Below are positions 36,494 through 45,328 of a stretch of 64,000 nucleotides of DNA, piece after piece; positions within the stretch are counted from its first letter, which is position 1; the number at the start of each line of letters is the position of its first letter. The DNA is taken from positions 1 to 64,000 of the forward strand of contig NZ_JAGHMH010000013.1 of assembly GCF_017741935.1 (NCBI RefSeq), given 5' to 3'. The notes below the pieces were generated by a model. The model worked only from the letters and a program-made list of their open reading frames with translations, searched no databases and had not been told where the DNA came from. The stretch is from Rhizobium sp. 16-449-1b. Its GTDB lineage: Bacteria; Pseudomonadota; Alphaproteobacteria; Rhizobiales; Rhizobiaceae. Position numbers and translations under genes: made by a program.

Positions 36494-37564
36494 TTAGCGC
36501 TGGTTCCATTCGTTCCAGCGTTCGAGGAGTATTTGGTTATTGGCATTGATCCAGTCCGCATCCGGTCTGATCAGCTTGTCGAAGACTTCGGGTGATGTCG
36601 GAGACGCAGCCTGTGCTTTCGCGCTCATCGCCTTGGCGGCGGAATATCGAACCGGCGTGCAGGTCAGCGCTTCGCAGACTTTTGCCTGAGCCTCTGGATG
36701 GGCCAGGAAGAACGTCAGGAATTTGAGGGCGGCTGCGCGATGCGGTGCATTGCGAATTAACGCCCATCGGTCGCCAACCAGAAACGCCTGTTTCTGGCTC
36801 CACGCCAGCGGCTGGCCTTCTTCTTGGAGCGCAGATGCGCGTGTCTGCCAGATCTCACCGGCGACATATTCTCCGCTTCGGAACCCTTGCGTGCTTTGAT
36901 CGCCCGTCTTCCACCACAGACTGATATGCGGTCGGATCGTATCCAGCTTGGCAAGTGCTCGATCGACATCGAGCGGAAACAGCGCGCTCGGCTCGACGCC
37001 GTCGGCCAGTAGAGCCGCTGCCATCACGCGCCACGGATCATTGAAATTGGGCATCGATCGCGGACCAGGAAATCTCTGGACGTCGAAGAATTCGGCCCAA
37101 CTCTTCAGGCCGGCGGGGAATGCGTCGGTATTATACGCAAGGAGCGTCGTACCGTAGGCCGACAGAACGCCTGACGGCGCGCAGGCACCGGGTAGGAGAT
37201 CCTGGTCGTCGTTATAGGTGCGGCAGAATTCCGTCATATCCTCGTTAAGGGATCTGTGCAGTTCGGATGCCGCCTGGATCTCGCCTGCCTGGTAGAGGTC
37301 CCATTCGACATTACCGGTCTGCGCCATCGCCTTGATGCGAGCGACGTTTTCGGCGCCGGTCCCGGATACGGTGATCACCCTGATCCGGGTCTCCTTCGTG
37401 AAAGGATCAAAGAAATGCGTCCGCATCGCCTTTTCCCACGTGCCGCCGGTGGTCGCGATGACGAGCGTGTCTTCAGCTGCAGCGGTGGCACCGCCGCCCG
37501 TGAGGCCAAGTATCATCGCGATTGCCAGACCGGGCCCCGCGAGATTTTCGAAAATGTGTCGCAT
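36494..37564 (-). CDS. ABC importer, polyamine-type periplasmic binding protein
   Basis: 356 aa. A Sec signal peptide (hydrophobic core LAIAMILGLTGGGATA, cleavage near residue 30) precedes a PotD-like family 1 binding protein (DTLVIATTGGTWEKAMRTHF; AQTGNVEWDLYQAGEI; YNTDAFPAG). AGGAGG lies before the ATG. This branch imports polyamines, amino-acid derivatives, opines and similar small cations. The ligand is unknown; the neighbours (MlrC, aminotransferases) suggest an amide- or amine-containing compound. Confidence 0.88.
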   Translation of the reverse strand: MRHIFENLAGPGLAIAMILGLTGGGATAAAEDTLVIATTGGTWEKAMRTHFFDPFTKETRIRVITVSGTGAENVARIKAMAQTGNVEWDLYQAGEIQAASELHRSLNEDMTEFCRTYNDDQDLLPGACAPSGVLSAYGTTLLAYNTDAFPAGLKSWAEFFDVQRFPGPRSMPNFNDPWRVMAAALLADGVEPSALFPLDVDRALAKLDTIRPHISLWWKTGDQSTQGFRSGEYVAGEIWQTRASALQEEGQPLAWSQKQAFLVGDRWALIRNAPHRAAALKFLTFFLAHPEAQAKVCEALTCTPVRYSAAKAMSAKAQAASPTSPEVFDKLIRPDADWINANNQILLERWNEWNQR

Positions 37565-37582
37565 TATCGGTTTTTCCTCCTG

Positions 37583-38470
37583 TCAAATTCGGCGCGCGGC
37601 CTTTTGCCGCTTCTGGAGAAGCGTGAGCCCGCCCATCACAAGCAGTGAAACAAGCACCAGCATGGTTGAGACCGCCGCTACGACGGGGGTAAGATTGAAG
37701 TCGATGTCCTCGAACATCTTGCGGGTGATGGTCTTGCCCTCGATCCCCGAGAGGAAAAAGGCGACGGTTGCCTCGTCGAAGGATGCAAGGAACGCAAAGA
37801 CTGCGCCCGTCATCACGCCGGGCAGGATCCCTGGCAGCACGACGCTTAAGAACGCTCGTGCCCGGCTTGCGCCGCAGTTCAGCGCCGCAAGCTCCAATGT
37901 CGTGTCGAAACGCTGCAGCGAAGCCATCACGGTCAGCACGACGTAGGGAACAGCAAGCATTGTGTGGGCAATCAAAAAACCAAGGAAATTGCCTGACAGT
38001 CTGATCGGCGCAAAGGCGACGAAAACCGATACCGCGATGACGATGTGAGGCACGATCATCGGGCTGATGGTGATGGCCTGCAGCAATGCCTTTCCTGGAA
38101 GATCGCCCCTGACAAGTGCCAATGCTGCAAGCGTACCGATGAGTGTGGCGGACACGGTGGTCGACGCGGCGATTTTCAGACTGAAGAGTGTCGCGGCAAT
38201 CCAGTCCGGGTCCGTGAGGTACTGAAGGTACCACTTCAAAGTCACGCCCTTCGGCGGGAACTCGAGATAGTCGGCCGATCCCAGCGACATCGGAATGACG
38301 AGGATGGTGGGCAGGATGAGAAAGAAGAGGAGCATAGCGAGAATGACGACCATTGCAGCGATGTAGATGTGCTGCAGGCCGAGCATCGGGCGCTGGGTGA
38401 CGCCGCGGCGCCCTTCCCGGCCAAGCTTCGCTTCGCGCTCGGCGAGCGCATAGTTCATATCAGGAGACAC
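37583..38470 (-). CDS. ABC importer permease (PotC type)
   Basis: About 295 aa with six membrane segments (AMVVILAMLLFFLILPTILV; LLVMGGLTLL at the end) and the EAA-type loop LELAALNCGASRARAFLSVV. The start is probably GTG 38470, seven bases after GAGGA; TTG 38476 and ATG 38458 are in the same frame. It overlaps the preceding permease gene by about 10 bases and belongs to the same complex. Confidence 0.9.
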   Translation of the reverse strand: MSPDMNYALAEREAKLGREGRRGVTQRPMLGLQHIYIAAMVVILAMLLFFLILPTILVIPMSLGSADYLEFPPKGVTLKWYLQYLTDPDWIAATLFSLKIAASTTVSATLIGTLAALALVRGDLPGKALLQAITISPMIVPHIVIAVSVFVAFAPIRLSGNFLGFLIAHTMLAVPYVVLTVMASLQRFDTTLELAALNCGASRARAFLSVVLPGILPGVMTGAVFAFLASFDEATVAFFLSGIEGKTITRKMFEDIDFNLTPVVAAVSTMLVLVSLLVMGGLTLLQKRQKAARRI

Positions 38471-39368
38471 CGGCAAATCCTCGATTGAAAGAGAGCGTCT
38501 TGCGAAAGATGACGACGAACGCCAGGGTGGAGGCTAGGAGAACCGCCGACAGTGCGCCGGCGAAGGCCCAATCCAGTGTCTCGGTGGTTTGCTGGCCAAT
38601 CAGGGTCGCCATCAACATCGTTCGTGGGCCACCGACGAGCGCCGGCGTCACGTAAAAGCCAAGAGCGAGAATGAAAGTCATCAGCGATCCGGCAAAGACG
38701 CCCGGAAGGCTCAACGGCAGTATGATCCGCCACACCACGCTCGGCCCATTCGCGCCGAGGTTCCTGGCTGCCTGGCTGAGCTCGCCGGGTATTCCCCTGA
38801 TCGCTGCGAAGATCGGCAGGATCGTGTAGGGAAGGAGGACATGTGTCATCGCCATGATAACCGCGCCTTCGGTGTAGATGAGTTGGAGCGGATGGGTGAT
38901 CCAGCCAAGATCGAGTAGAAGCTCGTTGACGACGCCCTTGCGCTGGAGGAGCACGATCCATGCATAGGAGCGCACCAGGACCGATGTCCACAGCGGGACC
39001 AGAACGCATGCCGTCGTCACCAATGCCCACTTACGTGGCAGTTTTGCCATGGCATAGCCAACGGGGTAGCCGAGTATGAGGCTTGCAAGCGTCACGATCG
39101 CTGCCACCTCGAATGTGCGCAGCAGCACCGTCAGGTAGAGCGTCGAGTTGAGAAGGCGTCGATAGGTGTCGAGGCCCGGCGCCGGATTGAGGACGCTTCC
39201 AAGCAGAAGCTTGCCGACAGGATAGAGAAATCCGAAGCCCATCAGCACCACCAGCGGGGCGATCAGCGTCAAGGACAATGCATGCGAATAACGTTTTCCA
39301 GAGCCTGTGCGTGCTGGCAAAGCGACGGTTTGTGGCTTGGCAGCATCGGTGAGTGTGGTCACTGTCAT
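38460..39368 (-). CDS. ABC importer permease (PotB type)
   Basis: 302 aa with six membrane segments (SLTLIAPLVVLMGFGFLYPV near the N-terminus) and the EAA loop IPGELSQAARNLGANGPSVV. The ATGA start overlaps the ATPase gene stop by four bases. It forms the inner-membrane channel with the PotC-type partner. Confidence 0.9.
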   Translation of the reverse strand: MTVTTLTDAAKPQTVALPARTGSGKRYSHALSLTLIAPLVVLMGFGFLYPVGKLLLGSVLNPAPGLDTYRRLLNSTLYLTVLLRTFEVAAIVTLASLILGYPVGYAMAKLPRKWALVTTACVLVPLWTSVLVRSYAWIVLLQRKGVVNELLLDLGWITHPLQLIYTEGAVIMAMTHVLLPYTILPIFAAIRGIPGELSQAARNLGANGPSVVWRIILPLSLPGVFAGSLMTFILALGFYVTPALVGGPRTMLMATLIGQQTTETLDWAFAGALSAVLLASTLAFVVIFRKTLSFNRGFAGVS

Positions 39369-40489
39369 CGGGTCCTCCCCGCGTCGCGTGGATAAAGCTT
39401 GACGTCGGCGGGATCGATTTCGAGGACAACCATCTCTCCCTGGGCGAAAACAGTGGGCCGTGCGCCGGATGGAACATGAACCTCCACCAATGACCCGCCC
39501 TGCCCTTCCATGCGAACGAGAACGAGATGCGCCTGACCGACGAAGATCACGGATTCGACCGTCCCGGTCAGTTGATCCTTGGATGACCCGGGCGAAGTGG
39601 CCCGAAGAGCAATCTGCTCGGGGCGGACTGCGACGCGGACGGCGGCGCCCGTTCGAAAATGTGCCAGTTGCGCGCCTGTCGCATCTCGCGACTGGAGCGT
39701 CACAGTCTTGGAGACGCGAACGCAGCTAGTCCCCTGATCTGATCCAAGATACTCGCCATCGATAAAGTTCATCTTGCCGATGAACTCGGCCACGAAAGGG
39801 CTCGATGGACGGTGGTAGAGATCGAGCGGCGATCCAACCTGAACCAGGCGGCCGCCGGACATGACGGCAATCCGGTCCGACATGGTCAGGGCTTCTTCCT
39901 GGTCATGTGTCACGTAGACAACCGTGACGCCAACGCGGTTCTGGATCCGCTTGATCTCGAGTTGCATGGATTCGCGCAGCTTCTTGTCAAGCGCGCTCAG
40001 CGGCTCGTCCATCAACAGTACCGGCGGTTCGGCAACCAGCGCCCGAGCCACGGCGACGCGCTGCTGCTGTCCCCCTGACACCTGATGGGGATAGCGGCTC
40101 TCGAAGCCGGCAAGCTGGACAAGCCCGAGCATCTCCGATACTCGACAAGCTATATCTTTGGTTGCAGCGCCGCGCATTTTCAGGGGGAAAGCGACATTCT
40201 GCGCTACAGTCATATGAGGGAACAGGGCATATTTCTGGAACACCATGCCCACAGCGCGACGGTTCGGAGCCAGATACGTGATGTCTCGTGATCCAACAGA
40301 GATCTGTCCGGTATTCGGATACTCGAAACCTGCGATCATCATCAGCAGGGTGGTCTTGCCCGAGCCGGACGGACCAAGCAGCGAAATGAACTCCCCCGCC
40401 TTCACATCCAGCGATAGATCCTCCACGACGGACTTGCCGCCAAACTGCTTTCCAACGCCGGTTAGATTTATAGACTCTCCAATCAACAT
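39365..40489 (-). CDS. ABC importer ATPase (PotA type)
   Basis: 374 aa from ATG 40489, with GGAGGAGA upstream; the frame extends to 40609 without a ribosome site. Walker A GPSGSGKTT (about residues 38-46), signature QVSGGQQQR, Walker B VLLMDEPLSALD, H-loop YVTHDQEEALTM and a C-terminal TOBE domain (RVAVRPEQIAL) are all present. It is the first gene of the leftward five-gene operon (ATPase, two permeases, binding protein, MlrC) and starts 205 bases from the GTTGCAAC palindrome at 40694. Confidence 0.92.
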   Translation of the reverse strand: MLIGESINLTGVGKQFGGKSVVEDLSLDVKAGEFISLLGPSGSGKTTLLMMIAGFEYPNTGQISVGSRDITYLAPNRRAVGMVFQKYALFPHMTVAQNVAFPLKMRGAATKDIACRVSEMLGLVQLAGFESRYPHQVSGGQQQRVAVARALVAEPPVLLMDEPLSALDKKLRESMQLEIKRIQNRVGVTVVYVTHDQEEALTMSDRIAVMSGGRLVQVGSPLDLYHRPSSPFVAEFIGKMNFIDGEYLGSDQGTSCVRVSKTVTLQSRDATGAQLAHFRTGAAVRVAVRPEQIALRATSPGSSKDQLTGTVESVIFVGQAHLVLVRMEGQGGSLVEVHVPSGARPTVFAQGEMVVLEIDPADVKLYPRDAGRTR

Positions 40490-40693
40490 CGCTCTCCTCC
40501 AGTCGAGACGTATCGGTCGCTCAGCAGGCGCTGATCGACGCTTTGAAAGGTTGAAACGGGAATCAAGTCTCACTCGAGAACGCAGCAATCCTGCGCGTAT
40601 CGCCGACAATGAGTCGGCGATGTCGTTCTATTCCCCGTTGCACATTTGCTGTGCTTGATCGTATGGCTAGTTAGAGCTGTATACATTTTGGAT

Positions 40694-40713
40694 ATTTTTG
40701 TTGCAACAAAAAT
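40694..40713. promoter_or_regulatory. Perfect 20-bp palindrome, candidate GntR operator
   Basis: ATTTTTGTTGCAACAAAAAT is an exact palindrome in the space between the divergent importer operon and the GntR gene. The same core, TTTTTGTTGCAACAAAAA, recurs at 41446-41465. The length and symmetry suit a dimeric GntR/FadR-type regulator. Confidence 0.8.
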
Positions 40714-40750
40714 AATCGCCGCGAGGCAAGAAACTTTGGAGATGATTGGA

Positions 40751-41431
40751 ATGGATGCGTCGGCAGAAAACTCGAACAAGGTTTTGGGCCTGAGTGATCG
40801 CGCCTACGAGCATCTGAAGGAGAAGCTTGTGCGCGGCGCCTACCCGCCCGGACACAAATTCACCGTTCGTACGGTCGCCGAAGAGCTGGATCTGGGAACG
40901 ACGCCGGCACGCGATGCGGTCAATCGTCTTGTCGCGGAGCGTGCCCTGGTCTTCGCCGGGCCGAAGACAGTCGTTATTCCAACGCTGACCCTGGCGGAAC
41001 TCAACGAGGTCACGCAGATGCGACTGGCGCTCGAGGGTTTGGCTGCAGAGCTTGGCGCGTCTCGCGCTGATTTGAACGATATCAAGCAGTTGGAAACATT
41101 TCAGGCCGATATAGACGCTGCGCTGGACGAAAAGCGATACGCTGACGCGCTATGGAGCAACAAGGAATTTCACTTCCACATCTATAACCGCTCGCGCATG
41201 CCTTTGTTGGTGGCCACCATCGAAACGCTATGGCTTCGCATCGGCTCCGCCTTCCATGATCTTTATCCCGACTTTGCGGTCTCAAGATACGGTGTCCAGA
41301 ACCACGGTGCGGCAATAGAGGGATTGCGGCACAAGGATCCGAAGGAGGTTCGGGCTGCAATCGAGACGGATATTCGCGACGGATACCGGCGTCTTCGGCG
41401 CGCGCTGAACGAGCGCCGTTTGCGCGGCTAG
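40751..41431 (+). CDS. GntR-family regulator, FadR/FCD subfamily
   Basis: 226 aa from ATG 40751, nine bases after GGAG; ATG 40742 in frame is too close to that site. The winged helix spans about residues 10-75 (GAYPPGHKFTVRTVAEELDL, then GTTPARDAVNRLVAERAL). The FCD effector domain follows, with metal-type residues in EGLAAELGAS, DALWSNKEFHFHIYNRS and a C-terminal HGAAIEGLRHKDPKEVRAAI. It lies between the importer operon and the second aminotransferase operon, with identical palindromes on both sides, so it most likely represses both and itself. Confidence 0.9.
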   Translation: MDASAENSNKVLGLSDRAYEHLKEKLVRGAYPPGHKFTVRTVAEELDLGTTPARDAVNRLVAERALVFAGPKTVVIPTLTLAELNEVTQMRLALEGLAAELGASRADLNDIKQLETFQADIDAALDEKRYADALWSNKEFHFHIYNRSRMPLLVATIETLWLRIGSAFHDLYPDFAVSRYGVQNHGAAIEGLRHKDPKEVRAAIETDIRDGYRRLRRALNERRLRG

Positions 41432-41445
41432 TCAATTTTCTCCAG

Positions 41446-41494
41446 TTTTTTGTTGCAACAAAAAAGAAAACCTGTTTCTTTTGTTGCATCAAAA
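41446..41494. promoter_or_regulatory. Second GntR operator: perfect plus imperfect palindrome
   Basis: TTTTTTGTTGCAACAAAAAA (41446-41465) is an exact palindrome. Fourteen bases on, TTTTGTTGCATCAAAA (41479-41494) repeats it with one changed core base. Both lie within 80 bases of the start of the aminotransferase at 41524, over the expected promoter and leader. Confidence 0.8.
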
Positions 41495-41523
41495 CGCGGC
41501 GAGGTCGCCGTTTGGAGGATCAT

Positions 41524-42846
41524 ATGCAAATTGCCTTACCAAAGCCGGGCGGCTCGCCCGGAGACGCTTCCGCACGCCTTGCGCACAGGGCAAGTGGCGT
41601 TTTTCCTGGCGGCATCACGCGCAATACCGTCGATCGTGACCCTGATCTTTACTACATCGGCTGGGGAAAGGGCGCCCATCTCCATGATGTCGACGGACGC
41701 CGATTGCTCGACCTCAACAACAACTTCACCACCCTGATCCACGGCCATGCCTTCGAGCCGGTTATTGATGCGGTGACCAAAGTCTTGCGCGACGGCACCT
41801 GCTTTTCAAACCCGACACCGCATGAGATTGCGCTGGCCGAACTATTGTGTGAGCGCATTCCCTCGGTCGAGCATGTCCGCTTCGTCAACACCGGTACGGA
41901 AGCGGTCATGTTTGCGATCAAAGCCGCCCGTGCGATTACCGGACGTCCGGCAGTCGCCAAGATTGAGGGCGCCTATCATGGCGCCTATGATTGGGCCGAA
42001 GTCGGCCAGGTCGGCACGCCTTCGACGTGGGGGGCACCCGATGCACCCCTTCCGGTCCCATCCTACTATGGGCAGCCGGCTTCGGTCTTCGAAGATGTGG
42101 TTCTCTTGCGTTTTAACGACGTCGATACGGCCGTCTCGCGGATCAAGCAACATGCCGGCCGGCTGTCCTGTATTTTGATCGATCCCGTTCCCAGCCGCGC
42201 CGGGCTGATCGCACCCGATCCGGCCTTTTTGGCTGCGATAGCGACAGTTGCCAGGCAACACGGCATTCTGGTTATCGCGGACGAAGTGCTTAACTTGCGT
42301 CAGAGTTACCGCGGCGCCTCCGATCGCTTCTCGTTGAAACCTGACCTGACCACCATGGGCAAGATTATCGGCGGCGGCTTTCCGATCGGGGCAATCGGCG
42401 GAAGCCGCAACGCAATGGCGGTCTTCGGCTCATCGCATCTTTCGCAGGGGGGCACCTTCTCCGCCAATCCGATATCCATGGTGGCCGGTCTGGCCGCCAT
42501 GAAAGAGATGACACGCGAGCAATTCGGCCGTCTCGAACGACTAGGTGACGACCTGCGCGCACGCCTCAGGCATTCTATCGACACGTCGGGCGCGCCCTTC
42601 AGCGTCACGGGTTCGGCGTCCTTGTTTCGCATTCATCCCATACCAAACCCGCCACGCGAATATCGCGAGGCTTACCTCGATGCGAGAGAGGATCGGATCA
42701 TGACCCAACTCGATCATCACATGAAAGCAAATGGCGTGCTGATGCCGAAGGGCGCCGCCTCTTCTCTATCCACCGCGATGAATGACGACGACATCTCGCA
42801 TGTCGCGCAGACATTCGAAGCCTTTCTCGAGCGCCAGGAATTCTGA
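41524..42846 (+). CDS. Class III aminotransferase, glutamate-1-semialdehyde mutase type (copy 2)
   Basis: 440 aa from ATG 41524, after TTTGGAGG. Motifs: GAHLHDVDGRRLLDLNNNFT, VRFVNTGTEAVMFAIKAARA (PLP phosphate), IEGAYHGAYDW, VIADEVLNLRQ and the Schiff-base lysine in TMGKIIGGGFPIGAIGG (Lys near 280). It is similar along its whole length to copy 1 at 33087. It heads a three-gene operon with a ThDP enzyme and an SDR, directly behind two candidate GntR operators. The substrate is unknown; the family acts on amino groups next to carbonyls. Confidence 0.87.
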   Translation: MQIALPKPGGSPGDASARLAHRASGVFPGGITRNTVDRDPDLYYIGWGKGAHLHDVDGRRLLDLNNNFTTLIHGHAFEPVIDAVTKVLRDGTCFSNPTPHEIALAELLCERIPSVEHVRFVNTGTEAVMFAIKAARAITGRPAVAKIEGAYHGAYDWAEVGQVGTPSTWGAPDAPLPVPSYYGQPASVFEDVVLLRFNDVDTAVSRIKQHAGRLSCILIDPVPSRAGLIAPDPAFLAAIATVARQHGILVIADEVLNLRQSYRGASDRFSLKPDLTTMGKIIGGGFPIGAIGGSRNAMAVFGSSHLSQGGTFSANPISMVAGLAAMKEMTREQFGRLERLGDDLRARLRHSIDTSGAPFSVTGSASLFRIHPIPNPPREYREAYLDAREDRIMTQLDHHMKANGVLMPKGAASSLSTAMNDDDISHVAQTFEAFLERQEF

Positions 42847-42848
42847 TC

Positions 42849-44558
42849 ATGACGACATCGAACATTGAGACCGTTGCACACCGTGTTGCACAGGCTTTGC
42901 GCCGCCACGGCGTTGAGTTCATTTTCGGCCAGAGCCTACCTTCCGCGGTCATTCTTGCCGCCGAGGAACTCGGTATTCGCCAGATTTCCTACCGCCAGGA
43001 GAACATGGGCGGCGCAATGGCCGACGGCTACGCTCGCGCGTCTGGTCGGGTCGCGGTCGTGACTGCCCAGAACGGGCCTGCGGCGACCCTGCTGGTTCCT
43101 CCTCTCGCAGAAGCGCTGAAAGCCAGCATCCCCGTGGTAGCGTTGGTGCAGGAGGTAGAGAGAGACCAGGCCGACCGCAATGCCTTCCAGGAGCTCGATC
43201 ACATCGCGCTCTTCCAGGCTTGTTCGAAGTTCGTCCGCAGCGTCAGCACCGCCGACCGCATCGAGGACTATATCGACATGGCGTTTACGGCCGCAGCGTC
43301 CGGTCGCCCGGGACCGGCTGTCCTTTTGCTTCCAGCCGACCTGCTCCGTGAGCCGGCGAAGCCGTCGCTGGTGCATCGCCATGCCAACCTTGGAAGTTGG
43401 CCGCTGGATCAGGTGCGCCCCACTGACGAAGCAATCGCCGATGTGGCATTGCGCATCGCAAGGGCAAGGGCACCAATCGTCGTCGCTGGTGGCGGCGCCC
43501 ATGCCGGCGGCGGCGCTGACGCGCTGTCACGCCTGCAGGAGGTCGGCTCCCTTCCGGTCTTTACCACCAACATGGGCAAAGGGGCTGTCGACGAGTTCCA
43601 TCCGCTTTCCGCCGGGCCGATGACCCTCACGGGACCTCTCTCGCTTGGTTCACATACCCGTCCGCTCCTCGACGACGCGGATCTGGTGATCATGGTTGGC
43701 ACCCGGAGCAACCAGAATGGCACGGATAGCTGGCGCCTCATCCCACCAGGGGCCACCATCATTCACGTCGACATAGATCCCGTCGAGATTGGCAGAAACT
43801 ACGAAGCCATCCGTCTCGTCGGCAATGCCGCAGAAACGCTTTCGTCGCTTTGCGTTGCGTTGTCGCATGTCGATCTGTCTCAGCGCGCACGGCGGCGCCC
43901 CGAAGTCGAGGTACTGATCAAGCGCGCCTGGTTGGCGTTTCACAAGGATCGCGACACGCTGATCGATCAAAGCAAGCGACTGCTCCGCCCCGAGGCCGTG
44001 ATGCGCGAGGTACAGGCGCGGCTCACACCCGAGACGATTGTTGTCGCCGATGCAAGTTACTCCTCGATGTGGATTGTCGGGCAGTTGCGGTCGCTTGCCG
44101 CCGGTATGCGCTTCCTCGCCCCGCGCGGATTGGCTGGCCTGGGATGGGGACTGCCGCTTGCAATTGGGGCAAAGGTCGCCCGGCCCGACAACCGCGTGAT
44201 CGCCGTCGTCGGCGACGGTGGTTTTGCCCACAGCTGGGCCGAGCTCGAAACGATCGTCCGATCGGATCTGCCGGTCACGATCCTGGTCTTGAACAACGGC
44301 ATTCTCGGCTTCCAGAAGCACGCGGAAACTGTGAAATTCGGCCGCTACACCAGCGCAATCCATTTCCATGATGTCGATCACACCAAGGTCGCTGAAGCAT
44401 GCGGCTGCCCAGCCGTTCGCGTTCATACGATCGCGGATGTGTCGCAAGCGCTCGACCGGGCAATGGCGACAAGCGGATCGCTGCTGGTGGAGGTCATGAC
44501 GGACCCGGACGCCTTTCCGGCGATTTCGCTGTTCGCGAAGCTCGAGGTCGCCGCGTGA
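42849..44558 (+). CDS. ThDP-dependent enzyme, acetolactate synthase-like
   Basis: 569 aa with the three ThDP-enzyme domains. The catalytic glutamate lies in ISYRQENMGGAMADGYAR (Glu near residue 52), the central domain carries VVAGGGAHAGGGADALSRLQ, and the ThDP-Mg motif is GDGGFAHSW...VLNNG (about residues 455-481). Members of this group decarboxylate 2-oxo acids and may ligate the aldehyde formed. It begins two bases after the aminotransferase stop, so a 2-oxo acid or aldehyde made by that enzyme is a likely substrate. It is not a biosynthetic IlvB, as no small subunit is present. Confidence 0.85.
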   Translation: MTTSNIETVAHRVAQALRRHGVEFIFGQSLPSAVILAAEELGIRQISYRQENMGGAMADGYARASGRVAVVTAQNGPAATLLVPPLAEALKASIPVVALVQEVERDQADRNAFQELDHIALFQACSKFVRSVSTADRIEDYIDMAFTAAASGRPGPAVLLLPADLLREPAKPSLVHRHANLGSWPLDQVRPTDEAIADVALRIARARAPIVVAGGGAHAGGGADALSRLQEVGSLPVFTTNMGKGAVDEFHPLSAGPMTLTGPLSLGSHTRPLLDDADLVIMVGTRSNQNGTDSWRLIPPGATIIHVDIDPVEIGRNYEAIRLVGNAAETLSSLCVALSHVDLSQRARRRPEVEVLIKRAWLAFHKDRDTLIDQSKRLLRPEAVMREVQARLTPETIVVADASYSSMWIVGQLRSLAAGMRFLAPRGLAGLGWGLPLAIGAKVARPDNRVIAVVGDGGFAHSWAELETIVRSDLPVTILVLNNGILGFQKHAETVKFGRYTSAIHFHDVDHTKVAEACGCPAVRVHTIADVSQALDRAMATSGSLLVEVMTDPDAFPAISLFAKLEVAA

Positions 44559-45322
44559 TGGAATCGCCGATCGCAATTGTCACCGGCGGTACGAGCGGCA
44601 TTGGCCTTGCCTGCGCGCAGCGGCTGCTGACTGTGGGGTTTCGGGTGGCTGTGTTCAGTCAGCAGCGTGGCCGCGTTGTAGAAACTGGAGCGGCGCTTGT
44701 TGAACGCTTCGGTCGGGAGAATGTGATCGCTGCCGCGGTCGATATCCGACATCCTTCGGAGGTCGAAGCGTTCGTTCAAATGGTTGCCGATCAATGGGGG
44801 GCGCCATCGGTGCTGGTGTGCAATGCCGGCTATTCTCCCAAGCGCAAGGGCGCACGGCTCCGATTTGACGAAATCCCGCTTTCCGAATGGAACGACGTCC
44901 TTTCCGTCAATCTCACCGGAGCCATGCTATGTTGCCAGATGGTCGCTCCCATCATGGCGGCGGAAAAGTACGGGAGGATCATCTTCATCGGGTCGGTCGC
45001 CGCCCGAACCATGCCGCGGATCGCCGGCGCCAGCTACGTCGCCTCGAAGGCAGGGCTGTCGGGCCTGTCGCGGACGCTGGTCAACGAATATGCGAGCCGG
45101 GGCATTACCGTAAACACCGTCGCGCCCGGCCGGATCCTCACCGAAATGACGATGCCCGCCAACTCGCCCGCCAACGAAGCGGCGCTCTCCAGGATACCAA
45201 CCGGGCGGTTGGGAGATCCCGACGATGTCGCTGCGGCGGTCGAATTTCTGGCGTCAACGTCTGCCGGGTTCATCAACGGCGCTGTGCTCGACATCAATGG
45301 AGGGGAGTTCTTGCCGATCTAG
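44558..45322 (+). CDS. Short-chain dehydrogenase/reductase
   Basis: 254 aa, classical SDR. Cofactor motif TGGTSGIG (residues 9-16), NAG in LVCNAGYS, the catalytic serine in IIFIGSVAAR and the YxxxK motif in ASYVASKAGLSG. The end FINGAVLDINGGEFLP is typical. The ATG overlaps the ThDP-enzyme stop (TGATG). It would reduce or oxidise a carbonyl produced by the two upstream enzymes. The next gene converges six bases after its stop. Confidence 0.9.
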   Translation: MESPIAIVTGGTSGIGLACAQRLLTVGFRVAVFSQQRGRVVETGAALVERFGRENVIAAAVDIRHPSEVEAFVQMVADQWGAPSVLVCNAGYSPKRKGARLRFDEIPLSEWNDVLSVNLTGAMLCCQMVAPIMAAEKYGRIIFIGSVAARTMPRIAGASYVASKAGLSGLSRTLVNEYASRGITVNTVAPGRILTEMTMPANSPANEAALSRIPTGRLGDPDDVAAAVEFLASTSAGFINGAVLDINGGEFLPI

Positions 45323-45328
45323 CGCGGG

